Shown here piece after piece: positions 34,871 to 43,397 of a DNA stretch of 64,000 nt; within the stretch, counting starts at the first letter, position 1, and every line of letters begins with the position of its first letter. The notes under the pieces are model-generated. The model ran no database searches. It was not told the DNA's origin and was given only the letters and a program-made list of their open reading frames with translations. The position numbers were made by a program, and so were the translations under genes. Source of the DNA: Microbacterium helvum (lineage in GTDB: Bacteria > Actinomycetota > Actinomycetes > Actinomycetales > Microbacteriaceae); contig NZ_JACXZS010000002.1 of the NCBI RefSeq assembly GCF_014779795.1, positions 310,001-374,000 of the forward strand, written 5' to 3'.

Positions 34871-36062
34871 CTACGACGTCATCGATGAGGTCGGCCGTGC
34901 CGTCGAAGCCGCCCGCCGGCTGGCCGACGGCACCGGTCCGGTGGCCGTCGACGTCGAGCGTGCCTCCGGCTTCCGCTATTCGCAGCGGGCGTACCTCGTT
35001 CAGGTCTATCGGCGCGGGGCGGGGGTGTTCCTCTTCGATCCGCCGCCCATCGGCGACTTCGGCGCGCTCGAAGACGCGATCGGCGGCGAGGAGTGGGTTC
35101 TGCACGCGGCGAGCCAGGACCTGCCGTCGCTGCGCGAGATCGGGCTCGAACCGCCGAGCATCTTCGACACCGAGCTGGCGGCAAGGCTGCTCGGACACGA
35201 GCGGGTGGGTCTGGGGGCCGTGGTCGAGGACACGCTCGGCATCACACTGGCCAAGGCGCACTCCGCATCCGACTGGTCGACGCGCCCGCTCCCCCAGGCC
35301 TGGCTCGAGTACGCCGCGCTCGACGTCGAGCACCTGATCGATGTGCGCGACAAGCTCGCGATCGAGCTGGACGAACAGGGCAAGACGGACTTCGCCGCGC
35401 AGGAGTTCCGCGCCGTGCTCGAGCGCGAGCCCAAGCCGCCCCGCGAGGAGCCCTGGCGGCGGCTGAGCGGCCTGCACACGGTGCGCGGCCGCAAGGCCCT
35501 GGCGATCGCCCGCGAGCTGTGGACGGCACGTGAGGAGTACGCGCGCGAAGAGGATGTCGCCCCGGGCCGGCTCGTTCCCGATCGCGCCCTGGTGGCGGCC
35601 GTGCTCGCCGACCCGAAGACGAAGAGCGCCCTCGCCGCCGTCAAGGACTTCACGGGCCGTGCCAGCCGCTCGCAGCTGGATCGCTGGTGGGCTGCCATCG
35701 AGGCCGGCCGTGCGGTGACGCAGCTGCCCCTCGAGCGAGCCTCCGGAGGCGACACCCTGCCGCCGCCCCGCGCCTGGATCGACCGCAACCCCGAGGCCGA
35801 CGCACGGCTGAAGGCCGCGCGCCCGCTCGTCGAGCAGCGTGCCGAAGAGCTGAACATGCCGACCGAGAACCTGCTGACGCCCGAGCTGCTGCGGCGGGTC
35901 GCCTGGACTCCCCCGCAGCCGCTGTCGGCGGCATCCATCGGCGAAGCCCTCGCGGGACTCGGCGCGCGGCCGTGGCAGATTGAGCAGACCTCACAGCTGA
36001 TCGCCGATGCCTTTGTGGATTCCGTGCAAGTCTCGTCGGAGGCGTCCGAAGCGGCTTCGTAG
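34863..36062 (+). CDS. rnd: Ribonuclease D-like 3'-5' exonuclease with HRDC domain
   Basis: 399 residues. The DEDDy exonuclease domain shows VAVDVERASGFRY (Asp in motif I, with Glu after it), ASQDLPSL (motif II) and WLEYAALDVEHLIDV (motif III with Tyr). HRDC domain pattern at KALAIARELWTAREEYAREEDVAPGRLVPDRALV, about residues 210-290, then a C-terminal second HRDC-like helical region. RNase D trims tRNA 3' ends in E. coli. The GTG start lies inside the end of DUF3000, so translation is coupled. Confidence 0.93.
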   Translation: MADYDVIDEVGRAVEAARRLADGTGPVAVDVERASGFRYSQRAYLVQVYRRGAGVFLFDPPPIGDFGALEDAIGGEEWVLHAASQDLPSLREIGLEPPSIFDTELAARLLGHERVGLGAVVEDTLGITLAKAHSASDWSTRPLPQAWLEYAALDVEHLIDVRDKLAIELDEQGKTDFAAQEFRAVLEREPKPPREEPWRRLSGLHTVRGRKALAIARELWTAREEYAREEDVAPGRLVPDRALVAAVLADPKTKSALAAVKDFTGRASRSQLDRWWAAIEAGRAVTQLPLERASGGDTLPPPRAWIDRNPEADARLKAARPLVEQRAEELNMPTENLLTPELLRRVAWTPPQPLSAASIGEALAGLGARPWQIEQTSQLIADAFVDSVQVSSEASEAAS

Positions 36063-36134
36063 GTTCGGACCAATCGATTTCGTGAGACCCAGTCTCACCG
36101 TAGGCTGGATTCGATCCCAAACTATGGAGGCAGA

Positions 36135-37340
36135 GTGGCCGAGATCTCGGACGTCTTCTTCGTCGATGGAATGCGCACCCCGTTCGGGCGCGCCGGCGAG
36201 AAGGGCATGTACTGGAACACCCGAGCGGACGACCTTGCAGTCAAGGCGACGATCGGGCTCATGGAGCGCAACCCGAGCGTTCCCAAGGACCGCATCGACG
36301 ACGTCGCCATCGCCGCGACCTCGCAGACCGGCGACCAGGGTCTGACCCTCGGCCGCAGCGTCGCGATCCTGGCCGGGCTTCCTCAGACGGTCCCCGGCTT
36401 CGCGATCGATCGCATGTGCGCCGGCGCGATGACGAGCGTGACCACGATGGCGGGCTCCATCGGCGTCGGCATGTACGACCTCGCCCTCGCGGGCGGCGTC
36501 GAGCACATGGGCCACCACCCGATCGGCGGCAACGCCGATCCGAACCCGCGCTTCGTCAGCGAGCGCATGGTCGACCCGGGCGCCCTCAACATGGGCGTCA
36601 CCGCCGAGCGCATCTTCGACCGCTTCCCGCACCTCACCAAGGAGCGCTCCGACCGGTTCGGGATGCTGAGCCAGCACAAGGCGCAGGCCGCGTACGACGC
36701 GGGCAAGATCCAGCCCGACCTGGTGTCGGTAGCGATCAAGGATGCCGAGGGCTCGTGGGGCCTGGCCACCGAGGACGAGGGCCGTCGCCCGCAGACCACG
36801 ATGGAGGACCTCGCGGCGCTGAAGACTCCCTTCCGTCCGCACGGCCGCGTGACGGCCGGCACCTCGTCGCCGCTCACCGACGGAGCCACGATGTCTCTGC
36901 TCGCCGGCGGCGGCGCCGTGAAGGAGCTGGGCCTGCGTCCCAAGATGAAGCTCGTGTCGTTCGCATTCGCGGGCGTGCAGCCCGAGATCATGGGCATCGG
37001 CCCGATTCCGTCGACCGAGAAGGCTCTCAAGAAGGCCGGTCTGACGATCGACGACATCGGCCTGTTCGAGCTCAACGAGGCCTTCGCCATCCAGGTGATC
37101 TCGCTGCTCGACCACTTCGGCATCGCCGACGACGACCCGCGCGTCAACCAGTGGGGCGGCGCGATCGCGCTCGGGCACCCGCTCGCCGCATCCGGTGTGC
37201 GCCTGATGATCCAGCTCGCGGCGCAGTTCGCCGAGCGCCCGGACGTCCGCTACGGCCTCACCGCGATGTGCGTGGGCCTCGGCCAGGGCGGCTCGGTCAT
37301 CTGGGAGAACCCGTTCTACGACGGCAAGAAGAAGCGCTGA
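36135..37340 (+). CDS. fadA: Acetyl-CoA C-acyltransferase (thiolase, beta-oxidation)
   Basis: 401 residues. Active residues: nucleophilic Cys in AIDRMCAGAMTSV, the His in ALGHPLAASG, and the second Cys in TAMCVGLGQGGSVIWE. It cleaves 3-ketoacyl-CoA to acetyl-CoA. The GTG start has GGAGGCAGA upstream and a TAGGCT -10 lies at 36101-36106. The multifunctional fadB-like gene follows after 11 bases; the two encode a trifunctional beta-oxidation complex. Confidence 0.96.
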   Translation: MAEISDVFFVDGMRTPFGRAGEKGMYWNTRADDLAVKATIGLMERNPSVPKDRIDDVAIAATSQTGDQGLTLGRSVAILAGLPQTVPGFAIDRMCAGAMTSVTTMAGSIGVGMYDLALAGGVEHMGHHPIGGNADPNPRFVSERMVDPGALNMGVTAERIFDRFPHLTKERSDRFGMLSQHKAQAAYDAGKIQPDLVSVAIKDAEGSWGLATEDEGRRPQTTMEDLAALKTPFRPHGRVTAGTSSPLTDGATMSLLAGGGAVKELGLRPKMKLVSFAFAGVQPEIMGIGPIPSTEKALKKAGLTIDDIGLFELNEAFAIQVISLLDHFGIADDDPRVNQWGGAIALGHPLAASGVRLMIQLAAQFAERPDVRYGLTAMCVGLGQGGSVIWENPFYDGKKKR

Positions 37341-37351
37341 GGATCCGACAG

Positions 37352-39496
37352 ATGACCAACTACGACGACATCGACTTCTCGCCGATCCTCGCACTGACCG
37401 AGGGCGAGGTGATCACCCACTCCCGCGTGCGTGACATCCGTCTCGGCTCGGGCAAGGTGCTCGCCCTCATCACGCTCGACAACGGCCGCGACCACACGCG
37501 CCCGAACACGCTCGGCCCCGCCACGATGTTCCAGCTCGGCGAGACGCTCGACGCCCTCAAGGCGCGCGCCGCGGCGAGCGAGATCCAGGCGGTCGGCATC
37601 ACGGGCAAGCAGTACATCCTGGCCGCCGGAGCCGACCTCAGCGACATCACCAAGGTCGGATCGAAAGACAACGCGCGTCTGGTCGCGCAGCTCGGTCACA
37701 AGGTGTTCGGCAAGCTCGCCGACCTCGGCGTGCCGACGTTCGCCTTCGTCAACGGCCTCGCCCTCGGCGGCGGACTCGAGATCGCGCTCAACAGCGCCTA
37801 TCGAACGGTGGATGCCTCGGCCGCGGCGATCGCGCTGCCCGAAGTGTTCCTCGGCATCATCCCCGGCTGGGGCGGCGCCTATCTGCTGCCGAACCTCATC
37901 GGCATCGAGAACGCGCTCGAGGTGGTCATCTCGAACCCGCTCAAGCAGAACCGGATGCTCAAGCCCCAGCAGGCGTTCGACTACGGGATCGTGGACGCGA
38001 TCTTCCCCGCGGCCAACTACCTCGAGGACTCGCTGGCGTGGGCCGACGGCGTGCTGACCGGCAAGGTCAAGGTCGAGCGCAAGAACGAGCCCGGCAAGAT
38101 CGAGCGCCTCACCAAGTGGCCGATCGCCATCAAGATGGCCCGAGGGATGCTCGAGTCCAAGATCGGCACCGTGCCGAAGTCGCCGTACGCGGCCCTCGAG
38201 CTGCTCGACAAGGCCAGGAGCGGCACGAAGGCCGAGGGCTTCGCTCGCGAGGACGAGGCTCTCGCCGAGCTCGTCACCGGCGACCAGTTCGCGGCGTCCA
38301 TGTACGCCTTCGACCTGGTGCAGAAGCGCGCCAAGCGACCGGTCGGCGCGCCCGACAAGGCGCTCGCGAAGAAGGTCACCAAGGTCGGCATCATCGGTGC
38401 GGGCCTCATGGCGAGCCAGTTCGCCCTGCTGTTCGTGCGCAAGCTGCAGGTGCCCGTGCTGATCACCGATCTGGACCAGGCCCGTGTCGACAAGGGTGTG
38501 GCGTACATCCACGACGAGATCGGCAAGCTCGAGGCGAAGGGCCGCCTGGACGGCGACAGCGCCAACAAGCTGCGCGCGCTCGTGACCGGCACCACCGACA
38601 AGAGCCTCTACGCGGACTGCGACTTCGTGATCGAGGCCGTGTTCGAAGAGGTCGGCGTCAAGCAGCAGGTGTTCGGGGAGATCGAGCAGATCATCGCCGA
38701 GGACGCGATCCTCGCGACCAACACCTCGTCGCTCTCGGTCGAAGAGATCGGCGCGAAGCTCGCTCACCCCGAGCGCCTCGTCGGCTTCCACTTCTTCAAC
38801 CCGGTGGCGGTCATGCCGCTCATCGAGATCGTGAGGACGCCGCACACGTCGGACGCCGCGCTGTCGACGGCGTTCGTCGTCGCGAAGAACCTCGGCAAGA
38901 ACGCGGTGCTCACCGCCGACGCGCCGGGGTTCGTCGTCAACCGTCTGCTGGCCAAGGTCATGGGCGAGGCCGCGCGGGCCGTCTATGAGGGCACGCCCGT
39001 CGCCGAGGTCGAGAAGGCGTTCGCCCCGCTCGGCCTGCCGATGGGGCCGTTCCAGCTCATCGATCTCGTCGGGTGGAAGGTCGCCGCCCACGTGCAGGAC
39101 ACGATGGTGCGCGCCTTCCCCGACCGCTTCTACGCGAACGAGAACTTCCACGCCCTCGCGGAGTTGCCCGAGGTCGTCGAGAAGGACAAGGGCGGCCGCG
39201 TGACCGGCTGGACGAAGGCGGCCGAGAAGCTGCTCAAGCCGGCCGTGGGCTCGACGCCGGCATCGCCCGAGACCATCCTCGCGCGCGTGCAGGACGGACT
39301 CGCGCAGGAGATCAAGCTGATGCTGGACGAGGGTGTCGTGCCCGAGGTCGAGGACATCGATCTGTGCCTCATCCTCGGCGCAGGCTGGCCGTTCATCGAC
39401 GGCGGAGCCTCGCCGTACCTCGACCGCGAGGGCGCCTCGCAGCGCGTGTTCGGCGACACCTTCCACCACCCGGTGATCAAGGGCATCGGCGGCTGA
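37352..39496 (+). CDS. fadB: Fused enoyl-CoA hydratase / 3-hydroxyacyl-CoA dehydrogenase
   Basis: 714 residues from ATG (MTNYDDIDFSPIL) with GAGG 9 bases before. The N-terminal crotonase domain has ITGKQYILAAGADLSD and NGLALGGGLEIALNS, PEVFLGIIPGWGG; the middle dehydrogenase domain starts with VGIIGAGLMASQFALL (NAD site) and continues with FHFFNPVAVMPLIEIV; the C-terminal domain has APGFVVNRLLAKVMGEA and LGLPMGPFQLIDLVG. It hydrates and oxidises enoyl-CoA. It works with the adjacent thiolase. A strong terminator follows. Confidence 0.96.
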   Translation: MTNYDDIDFSPILALTEGEVITHSRVRDIRLGSGKVLALITLDNGRDHTRPNTLGPATMFQLGETLDALKARAAASEIQAVGITGKQYILAAGADLSDITKVGSKDNARLVAQLGHKVFGKLADLGVPTFAFVNGLALGGGLEIALNSAYRTVDASAAAIALPEVFLGIIPGWGGAYLLPNLIGIENALEVVISNPLKQNRMLKPQQAFDYGIVDAIFPAANYLEDSLAWADGVLTGKVKVERKNEPGKIERLTKWPIAIKMARGMLESKIGTVPKSPYAALELLDKARSGTKAEGFAREDEALAELVTGDQFAASMYAFDLVQKRAKRPVGAPDKALAKKVTKVGIIGAGLMASQFALLFVRKLQVPVLITDLDQARVDKGVAYIHDEIGKLEAKGRLDGDSANKLRALVTGTTDKSLYADCDFVIEAVFEEVGVKQQVFGEIEQIIAEDAILATNTSSLSVEEIGAKLAHPERLVGFHFFNPVAVMPLIEIVRTPHTSDAALSTAFVVAKNLGKNAVLTADAPGFVVNRLLAKVMGEAARAVYEGTPVAEVEKAFAPLGLPMGPFQLIDLVGWKVAAHVQDTMVRAFPDRFYANENFHALAELPEVVEKDKGGRVTGWTKAAEKLLKPAVGSTPASPETILARVQDGLAQEIKLMLDEGVVPEVEDIDLCLILGAGWPFIDGGASPYLDREGASQRVFGDTFHHPVIKGIGG

Positions 39497-39509
39497 CGCA
39501 CACAGCGAC

Positions 39510-39544
39510 ACGACGACCCCGGGCATCCCGCCCGGGGTCGTCGT
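39510..39544. terminator. Terminator between fadB and pepN
   Basis: 14-bp perfect inverted repeat (ACGACGACCCCGGG and its complement) with a 7-base loop, followed by CGTTTC. It lies between convergent genes and can serve both. Confidence 0.85.
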
Positions 39545-39565
39545 CGTTTCGGGATGCCGCCGACC

Positions 39566-42073
39566 TCAGCCGGCCGCCGGCTGCGCGGCGCGCACACGCA
39601 GCTCTCGGGCCAATCCGTCACGCTGTTCGATGACGAGCCGGCGCAGGGCGGCGGGCGCGTCGAGGTTGTCGGCGAGCCATGCATCGACATCGGTGAGCGA
39701 GTCCGAGGACGGGAACAGGCCGACCACGAGCCGCCGTGCGATCTCGATGCTGCGCTCGGCCCACGCGGGTCGGATCCGCGAGTAGTACTCGGCGTCGAAG
39801 CGTTCGACGAGGTCACGACGGTCGCCCGCGCGCACACCCGCGATCGTGGCGGCGAGGTGGTCGTTCGTCAGCGTGCGGTCATCCCAGGCGGCGTGCCAGG
39901 CGGCTTCGCGGACGGCGCTGTCGGGCCGTGCGGCGAGGACCGTCCGGTGCGCGACGTGTCCCTGCGCCGAGGGGTCCGTCGCGAGCTCGGCATCCGCGTC
40001 GGCGCCCGATGCGTGACCGGTCGCCGCCAGTGCCACCAGCCACGCCCAGCGCAGCTCGGGGTCGAGTGCGAGGCCTTCCGGTGCCGGCGAGCTCTGCGCG
40101 AGGATCGCCCGCATCTCGTCCGCGCGGTCCGCGGATCGGGCCGCGGCCGTCCCGAGGGCGCGGGCCCAGGCGAGCTGGGAGTCGGAACCCGATACGGCGG
40201 CCCAGAGCGCGTTCCAGCACGTCTCGAGCCATGCGTCGGCGAGCAGGCTGCGGTCATTCGCGGCCGCGTAGCGCCCGATCGCCACGTCGGCGTGTGCGAG
40301 GGCGTCGGTGACGAGCGCGATGTTCGTCTCGCGCGTCGCATGTTCGGAGACGATCTCGACCAGACGCGCCACCGGCAGCTCGCCGTCCCGGGTCGAGTTC
40401 CACAGGGACGCCCAGATCACCGCGCGCGCGACCGGATCCTCGATCGACGACAGGTAGGAGGCGGCGGCGTCGGTGGAGTCGTCGTCGAGACGGACCTTCG
40501 CGTACGTGCTGTCGTCGACGTTGGGCAGGACGAGATCGATCCCCGCGCCGGTCGCGCCGGTGAGCAGCGTTCGCGGCTCGACAGCGTCGACCTCGAACGT
40601 GCTCCGCTGTGTGAGGCGGCCGTCGGCGACGGTGAAGAGCCCGCTCGTGAGCCGATGCGGGCGCGGGTCCGTCTGCGTCAGCACGAGGGCGTCGGCGGCA
40701 TCCCGCTCGATCGCGATCTCCGAGACCCCGCTGGTCTGCAGCCAGGCGCGACTCCACGCATCCAGATCGCGTCCGGACTCCGCCTCGAGGGCCGAGAGCA
40801 GGTCGGGCAGCGTCGTGTTGCCGAACGCGTGGTCGGCGAAGTACCGCTGCGCGCCGCGGAAGAAGGCGTCCTCCCCCACGAACGCGACGAGCTGCTTGAG
40901 CACCGAGGCGCCCTTGGCGTACGTGATGCCGTCGAAGTTCAGCTTGGCGGCCTCGAGGTCCGGGATGTCGGCGACGATCGGGTGCGTCGTCGGCAGCTGG
41001 TCCTGCACGTACGCCCATCCTTTGCGCCGGCTGGCGAACGTCACCCAGGCGTCGGGGAATCCCCCCGCGGCCACCGCGGCATGTGCGCCCATGAAGTCGG
41101 CGAACGACTCCTTGAGCCACAGGTCGTCCCACCAGCGCATCGTGACGAGGTCGCCGAACCACATGTGCGCCATCTCGTGCAGGATCGTGTTCGCCCGGCC
41201 CTCGTGCTGCGCCGCCGTCGACGCGCCGCGGAAGACGTAGCTCTCGGTGAACGTCACCAGGCCCGGGTTCTCCATCGCGCCGAGGTTGTACTCGGGGACG
41301 AAGATCTGGTCGTACTTGCCCCAGGGATACGGGTACGCGAACGCCCGCTCGAAGAACTCCAGACCGCGCCGGGTGATGTCGAGGATCTCGTCGGCGTCGA
41401 GGTGCCGGGCGAGCGAGGCCCGGCAGAGCACGCCGAGCGGCACGACGCGATCGTCGCTGCGCCATTCGCCGTCGACGCGGTGATACGGGCCGGCGGCGAC
41501 CGCCGTGATGTAACTCGACAGCGGCAGCGTCTCGGCGAAGCGGACGCGCACACCGCCGGGGACCTCTTCACGCGCGACCTCGGCGCCGTTGGAGAGGATC
41601 TGCCATCCCGCCGGTGCGGTGACGGCGAACCGCCACCGCGCCTTCAGATCGGGCTGCTCGAAGACCGGATAGACCCGACGCGAGTCGGCCGGCTCGTACT
41701 GCGTGTACAGGTAGACCTCGCCGTCGACGGGGTCGCGGAACCGGTGCAGTCCTTCGCCCGACGTGCTGTAGCGACCGCGGCCCCGCACCGTGACCACGTT
41801 GTGGGCGGCGAGCCCGTCGACGCGGATGCGGGCGCCGTCCCACTCGACGGGCCGGTCCGAGCCGTTGACCGTCACGCTCTCGACGGCGTCGCCGAGGAAG
41901 TCGATCCAGGTCTCGTCCGCCGTGGCCGCGAACGTCAGCGTCGCGACGGTGGGGAAGGTCTGCGTGGCCAGGTCCTGCGCGCTTCGCACGTCGAGATCCA
42001 CCTCGACGGTCTCCAGGCGGATGGTGCTCGATCTGGCCGCCGTCTCGTCACGGCTGAGGTTCGAGGTCGTCAT
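39566..42073 (-). CDS. pepN: Aminopeptidase N (M1 metallopeptidase)
   Basis: 835 residues from MTTSNLSRDE; an ATG three codons upstream is possible, but AAAG is better spaced for the second. The exopeptidase motif GAMEN is in NLGAMENPGLVTF, and the zinc site HEMAHMWFGDLVTMRWWDD... ESFADFMG gives HExxH-18-E. The C-terminal ERAP1-like helical domain fills the last 350 residues. A cytoplasmic enzyme that removes N-terminal residues from peptides. Divergent from the TetR gene, with a palindromic operator candidate between them. Confidence 0.96.
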   Translation of the reverse strand: MTTSNLSRDETAARSSTIRLETVEVDLDVRSAQDLATQTFPTVATLTFAATADETWIDFLGDAVESVTVNGSDRPVEWDGARIRVDGLAAHNVVTVRGRGRYSTSGEGLHRFRDPVDGEVYLYTQYEPADSRRVYPVFEQPDLKARWRFAVTAPAGWQILSNGAEVAREEVPGGVRVRFAETLPLSSYITAVAAGPYHRVDGEWRSDDRVVPLGVLCRASLARHLDADEILDITRRGLEFFERAFAYPYPWGKYDQIFVPEYNLGAMENPGLVTFTESYVFRGASTAAQHEGRANTILHEMAHMWFGDLVTMRWWDDLWLKESFADFMGAHAAVAAGGFPDAWVTFASRRKGWAYVQDQLPTTHPIVADIPDLEAAKLNFDGITYAKGASVLKQLVAFVGEDAFFRGAQRYFADHAFGNTTLPDLLSALEAESGRDLDAWSRAWLQTSGVSEIAIERDAADALVLTQTDPRPHRLTSGLFTVADGRLTQRSTFEVDAVEPRTLLTGATGAGIDLVLPNVDDSTYAKVRLDDDSTDAAASYLSSIEDPVARAVIWASLWNSTRDGELPVARLVEIVSEHATRETNIALVTDALAHADVAIGRYAAANDRSLLADAWLETCWNALWAAVSGSDSQLAWARALGTAAARSADRADEMRAILAQSSPAPEGLALDPELRWAWLVALAATGHASGADADAELATDPSAQGHVAHRTVLAARPDSAVREAAWHAAWDDRTLTNDHLAATIAGVRAGDRRDLVERFDAEYYSRIRPAWAERSIEIARRLVVGLFPSSDSLTDVDAWLADNLDAPAALRRLVIEQRDGLARELRVRAAQPAAG

Positions 42074-42123
42074 GCCATCCATGCTTTCACGCGCGCGGCG
42101 CGAGCTGTGACGTGCATCGATGG

Positions 42124-42143
42124 TACGTTCTGAACATGTTCAG
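42124..42143 (+). promoter_or_regulatory. -10 element and palindromic operator at the TetR gene start
   Basis: TACGTT (42124-42129) lies 6 bases before the ATG at 42136. A perfect 14-bp palindrome, CTGAACATGTTCAG (42130-42143), is centred on that start codon. A bound repressor would cover the transcription start, which suggests autorepression by the TetR protein. Confidence 0.7.
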
Positions 42144-42828
42144 TTCGGATGCCGCGGACCCGACGACCGTCCTCACCAAGAGCGAGCGCACCCGCGCCGC
42201 GCTGCGCGGGATCGCACTGCGCTCCTTCCGCGAACGCGGCTACGACGCCACCACCATCAGGCTCATCGCGCAGGAGGCCGACGTCTCGGTCGGCACGACG
42301 CACTACCACTTCGCCTCGAAGAACCACTTGGTGCAGGAGCTCTACCTCGATGTCCAGGAACGGCATCGGGATGCCGCAGAGCCGGCGCTTGCGGCATCCA
42401 CCGATCTCATCGACCGGCTTGCGATCGTGTACCGGACCGGACTCGACCAGCTCACGCCGTTCCACGCGTTCGCCCCCGAGTTCCTCTCCGCCGCCGTGTC
42501 GCCGCGATCGCCGATCAACCCGCTCTCGCCGGAGTCGGCGCCGGCGCTGCAGGTCATCGAGGGGCTGTTCCGTGAGGCCGTGGACGGCGCCGCCGGAGCG
42601 CCACTGCCGGACGAGTTCCGCGCGTCGCTGCCCGATGCGCTGGTGCTGGGACACCTGCTGCTCGCGCTGTTCTGGGTCTATGACCGCTCGCCCGGACAGC
42701 AGCGCACCCGCACGCTGCTCGATCGCGGGCTGCGACTGCTGCGCCTCGCGCTGCCCCTCACCCGGCTGCCGCTGCTGCGTACGCCCCTGCGGGAACTGCT
42801 CGACCTCGTGGCATCGGTGAAAGCATGA
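42136..42828 (+). CDS. TetR family transcriptional regulator
   Basis: 230 residues from MFSSDAADP. The N-terminal helix-turn-helix (ALRSFRERGYDATTIRLIAQEADVSVGTTHYHFASKNHLVQELYLD, about residues 28-72) is classic TetR. The C-terminal ligand domain is variable; the inducer is unknown. The start is supported by a leaderless promoter and a palindrome centred on the ATG. The stop overlaps the next gene's start (ATGA), so the membrane protein downstream is probably its co-regulated partner. Confidence 0.94.
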   Translation: MFSSDAADPTTVLTKSERTRAALRGIALRSFRERGYDATTIRLIAQEADVSVGTTHYHFASKNHLVQELYLDVQERHRDAAEPALAASTDLIDRLAIVYRTGLDQLTPFHAFAPEFLSAAVSPRSPINPLSPESAPALQVIEGLFREAVDGAAGAPLPDEFRASLPDALVLGHLLLALFWVYDRSPGQQRTRTLLDRGLRLLRLALPLTRLPLLRTPLRELLDLVASVKA

Positions 42829-43397
42829 GGGCGGCGACCAGCCCGTTCGGGCCGCGGTGCGACGCGGAGCCCATGATGCCCACCCGGGAGGAGGCGCTTC
42901 GTGGCGCGATCTGGGCCCTCCTCGCGTTCAACGCATTGATGCTGACGACGCTGATCGCCTGTGCGCTCGTCGCCTCGATGCTTCAGCCGTCGGGCGGAGG
43001 GGCCATCGTGGCGCAGCTCTGGGCTTTCATCATGGTGCTGGGCTACGCGGTTCTCATCGGCGGCGCTGTCTCGACCGTGGTCGCATTGGCGGGTCTGCCG
43101 CTGGCCTGGCTGCTCGCCCGGGCGCTCCGCCGCACCGTCTCGATCACCGCGCATGCCGTCGCGTTCGGGGCCTTCGGATCGGGCATCGGGATCCTCGTGC
43201 TGCTGGTCTTCGCCATCTGGTCGACCAACTGGTCGACAGCGTTCCTGAGCCCGCTGACGCCGATCACCATCGCGTTGACCACGGTCTCGGTCCTCTTCGG
43301 CTGGTGGCGCGCCTCACGGCATGCGCGCAGAGGGATCGTGCCCACCGACCCTCGATCGCCCATCGGGATCGACGAGGCGTTCGAGGACTCGCTCTAG
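42825..43397 (+). CDS. Four-helix membrane protein of unknown function
   Basis: 190 residues, or about 173 if translation starts at the internal Met pair (MMPTREEAL). Four predicted membrane helices: AIWALLAFNALMLTTLIACALVASM, LWAFIMVLGYAVLIGGAVSTVVALAG, AVAFGAFGSGIGILVLLVFAIW, and PITIALTTVSVLFGWW, with a positive RASRHARRG after the last. No family recognised. Translational overlap with the TetR gene suggests that the regulator controls it. The stop overlaps the convergent dxs by 4 bases. Confidence 0.8.
   Translation: MRAATSPFGPRCDAEPMMPTREEALRGAIWALLAFNALMLTTLIACALVASMLQPSGGGAIVAQLWAFIMVLGYAVLIGGAVSTVVALAGLPLAWLLARALRRTVSITAHAVAFGAFGSGIGILVLLVFAIWSTNWSTAFLSPLTPITIALTTVSVLFGWWRASRHARRGIVPTDPRSPIGIDEAFEDSL

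Noticed and set aside
39566-39837. Long open frames opposite real genes, such as those opposing pepN, acnA and fadB
   Set aside because: They are Arg/Ala/Gly-rich shadows caused by high GC at third codon positions and lack ribosome binding sites and family motifs.
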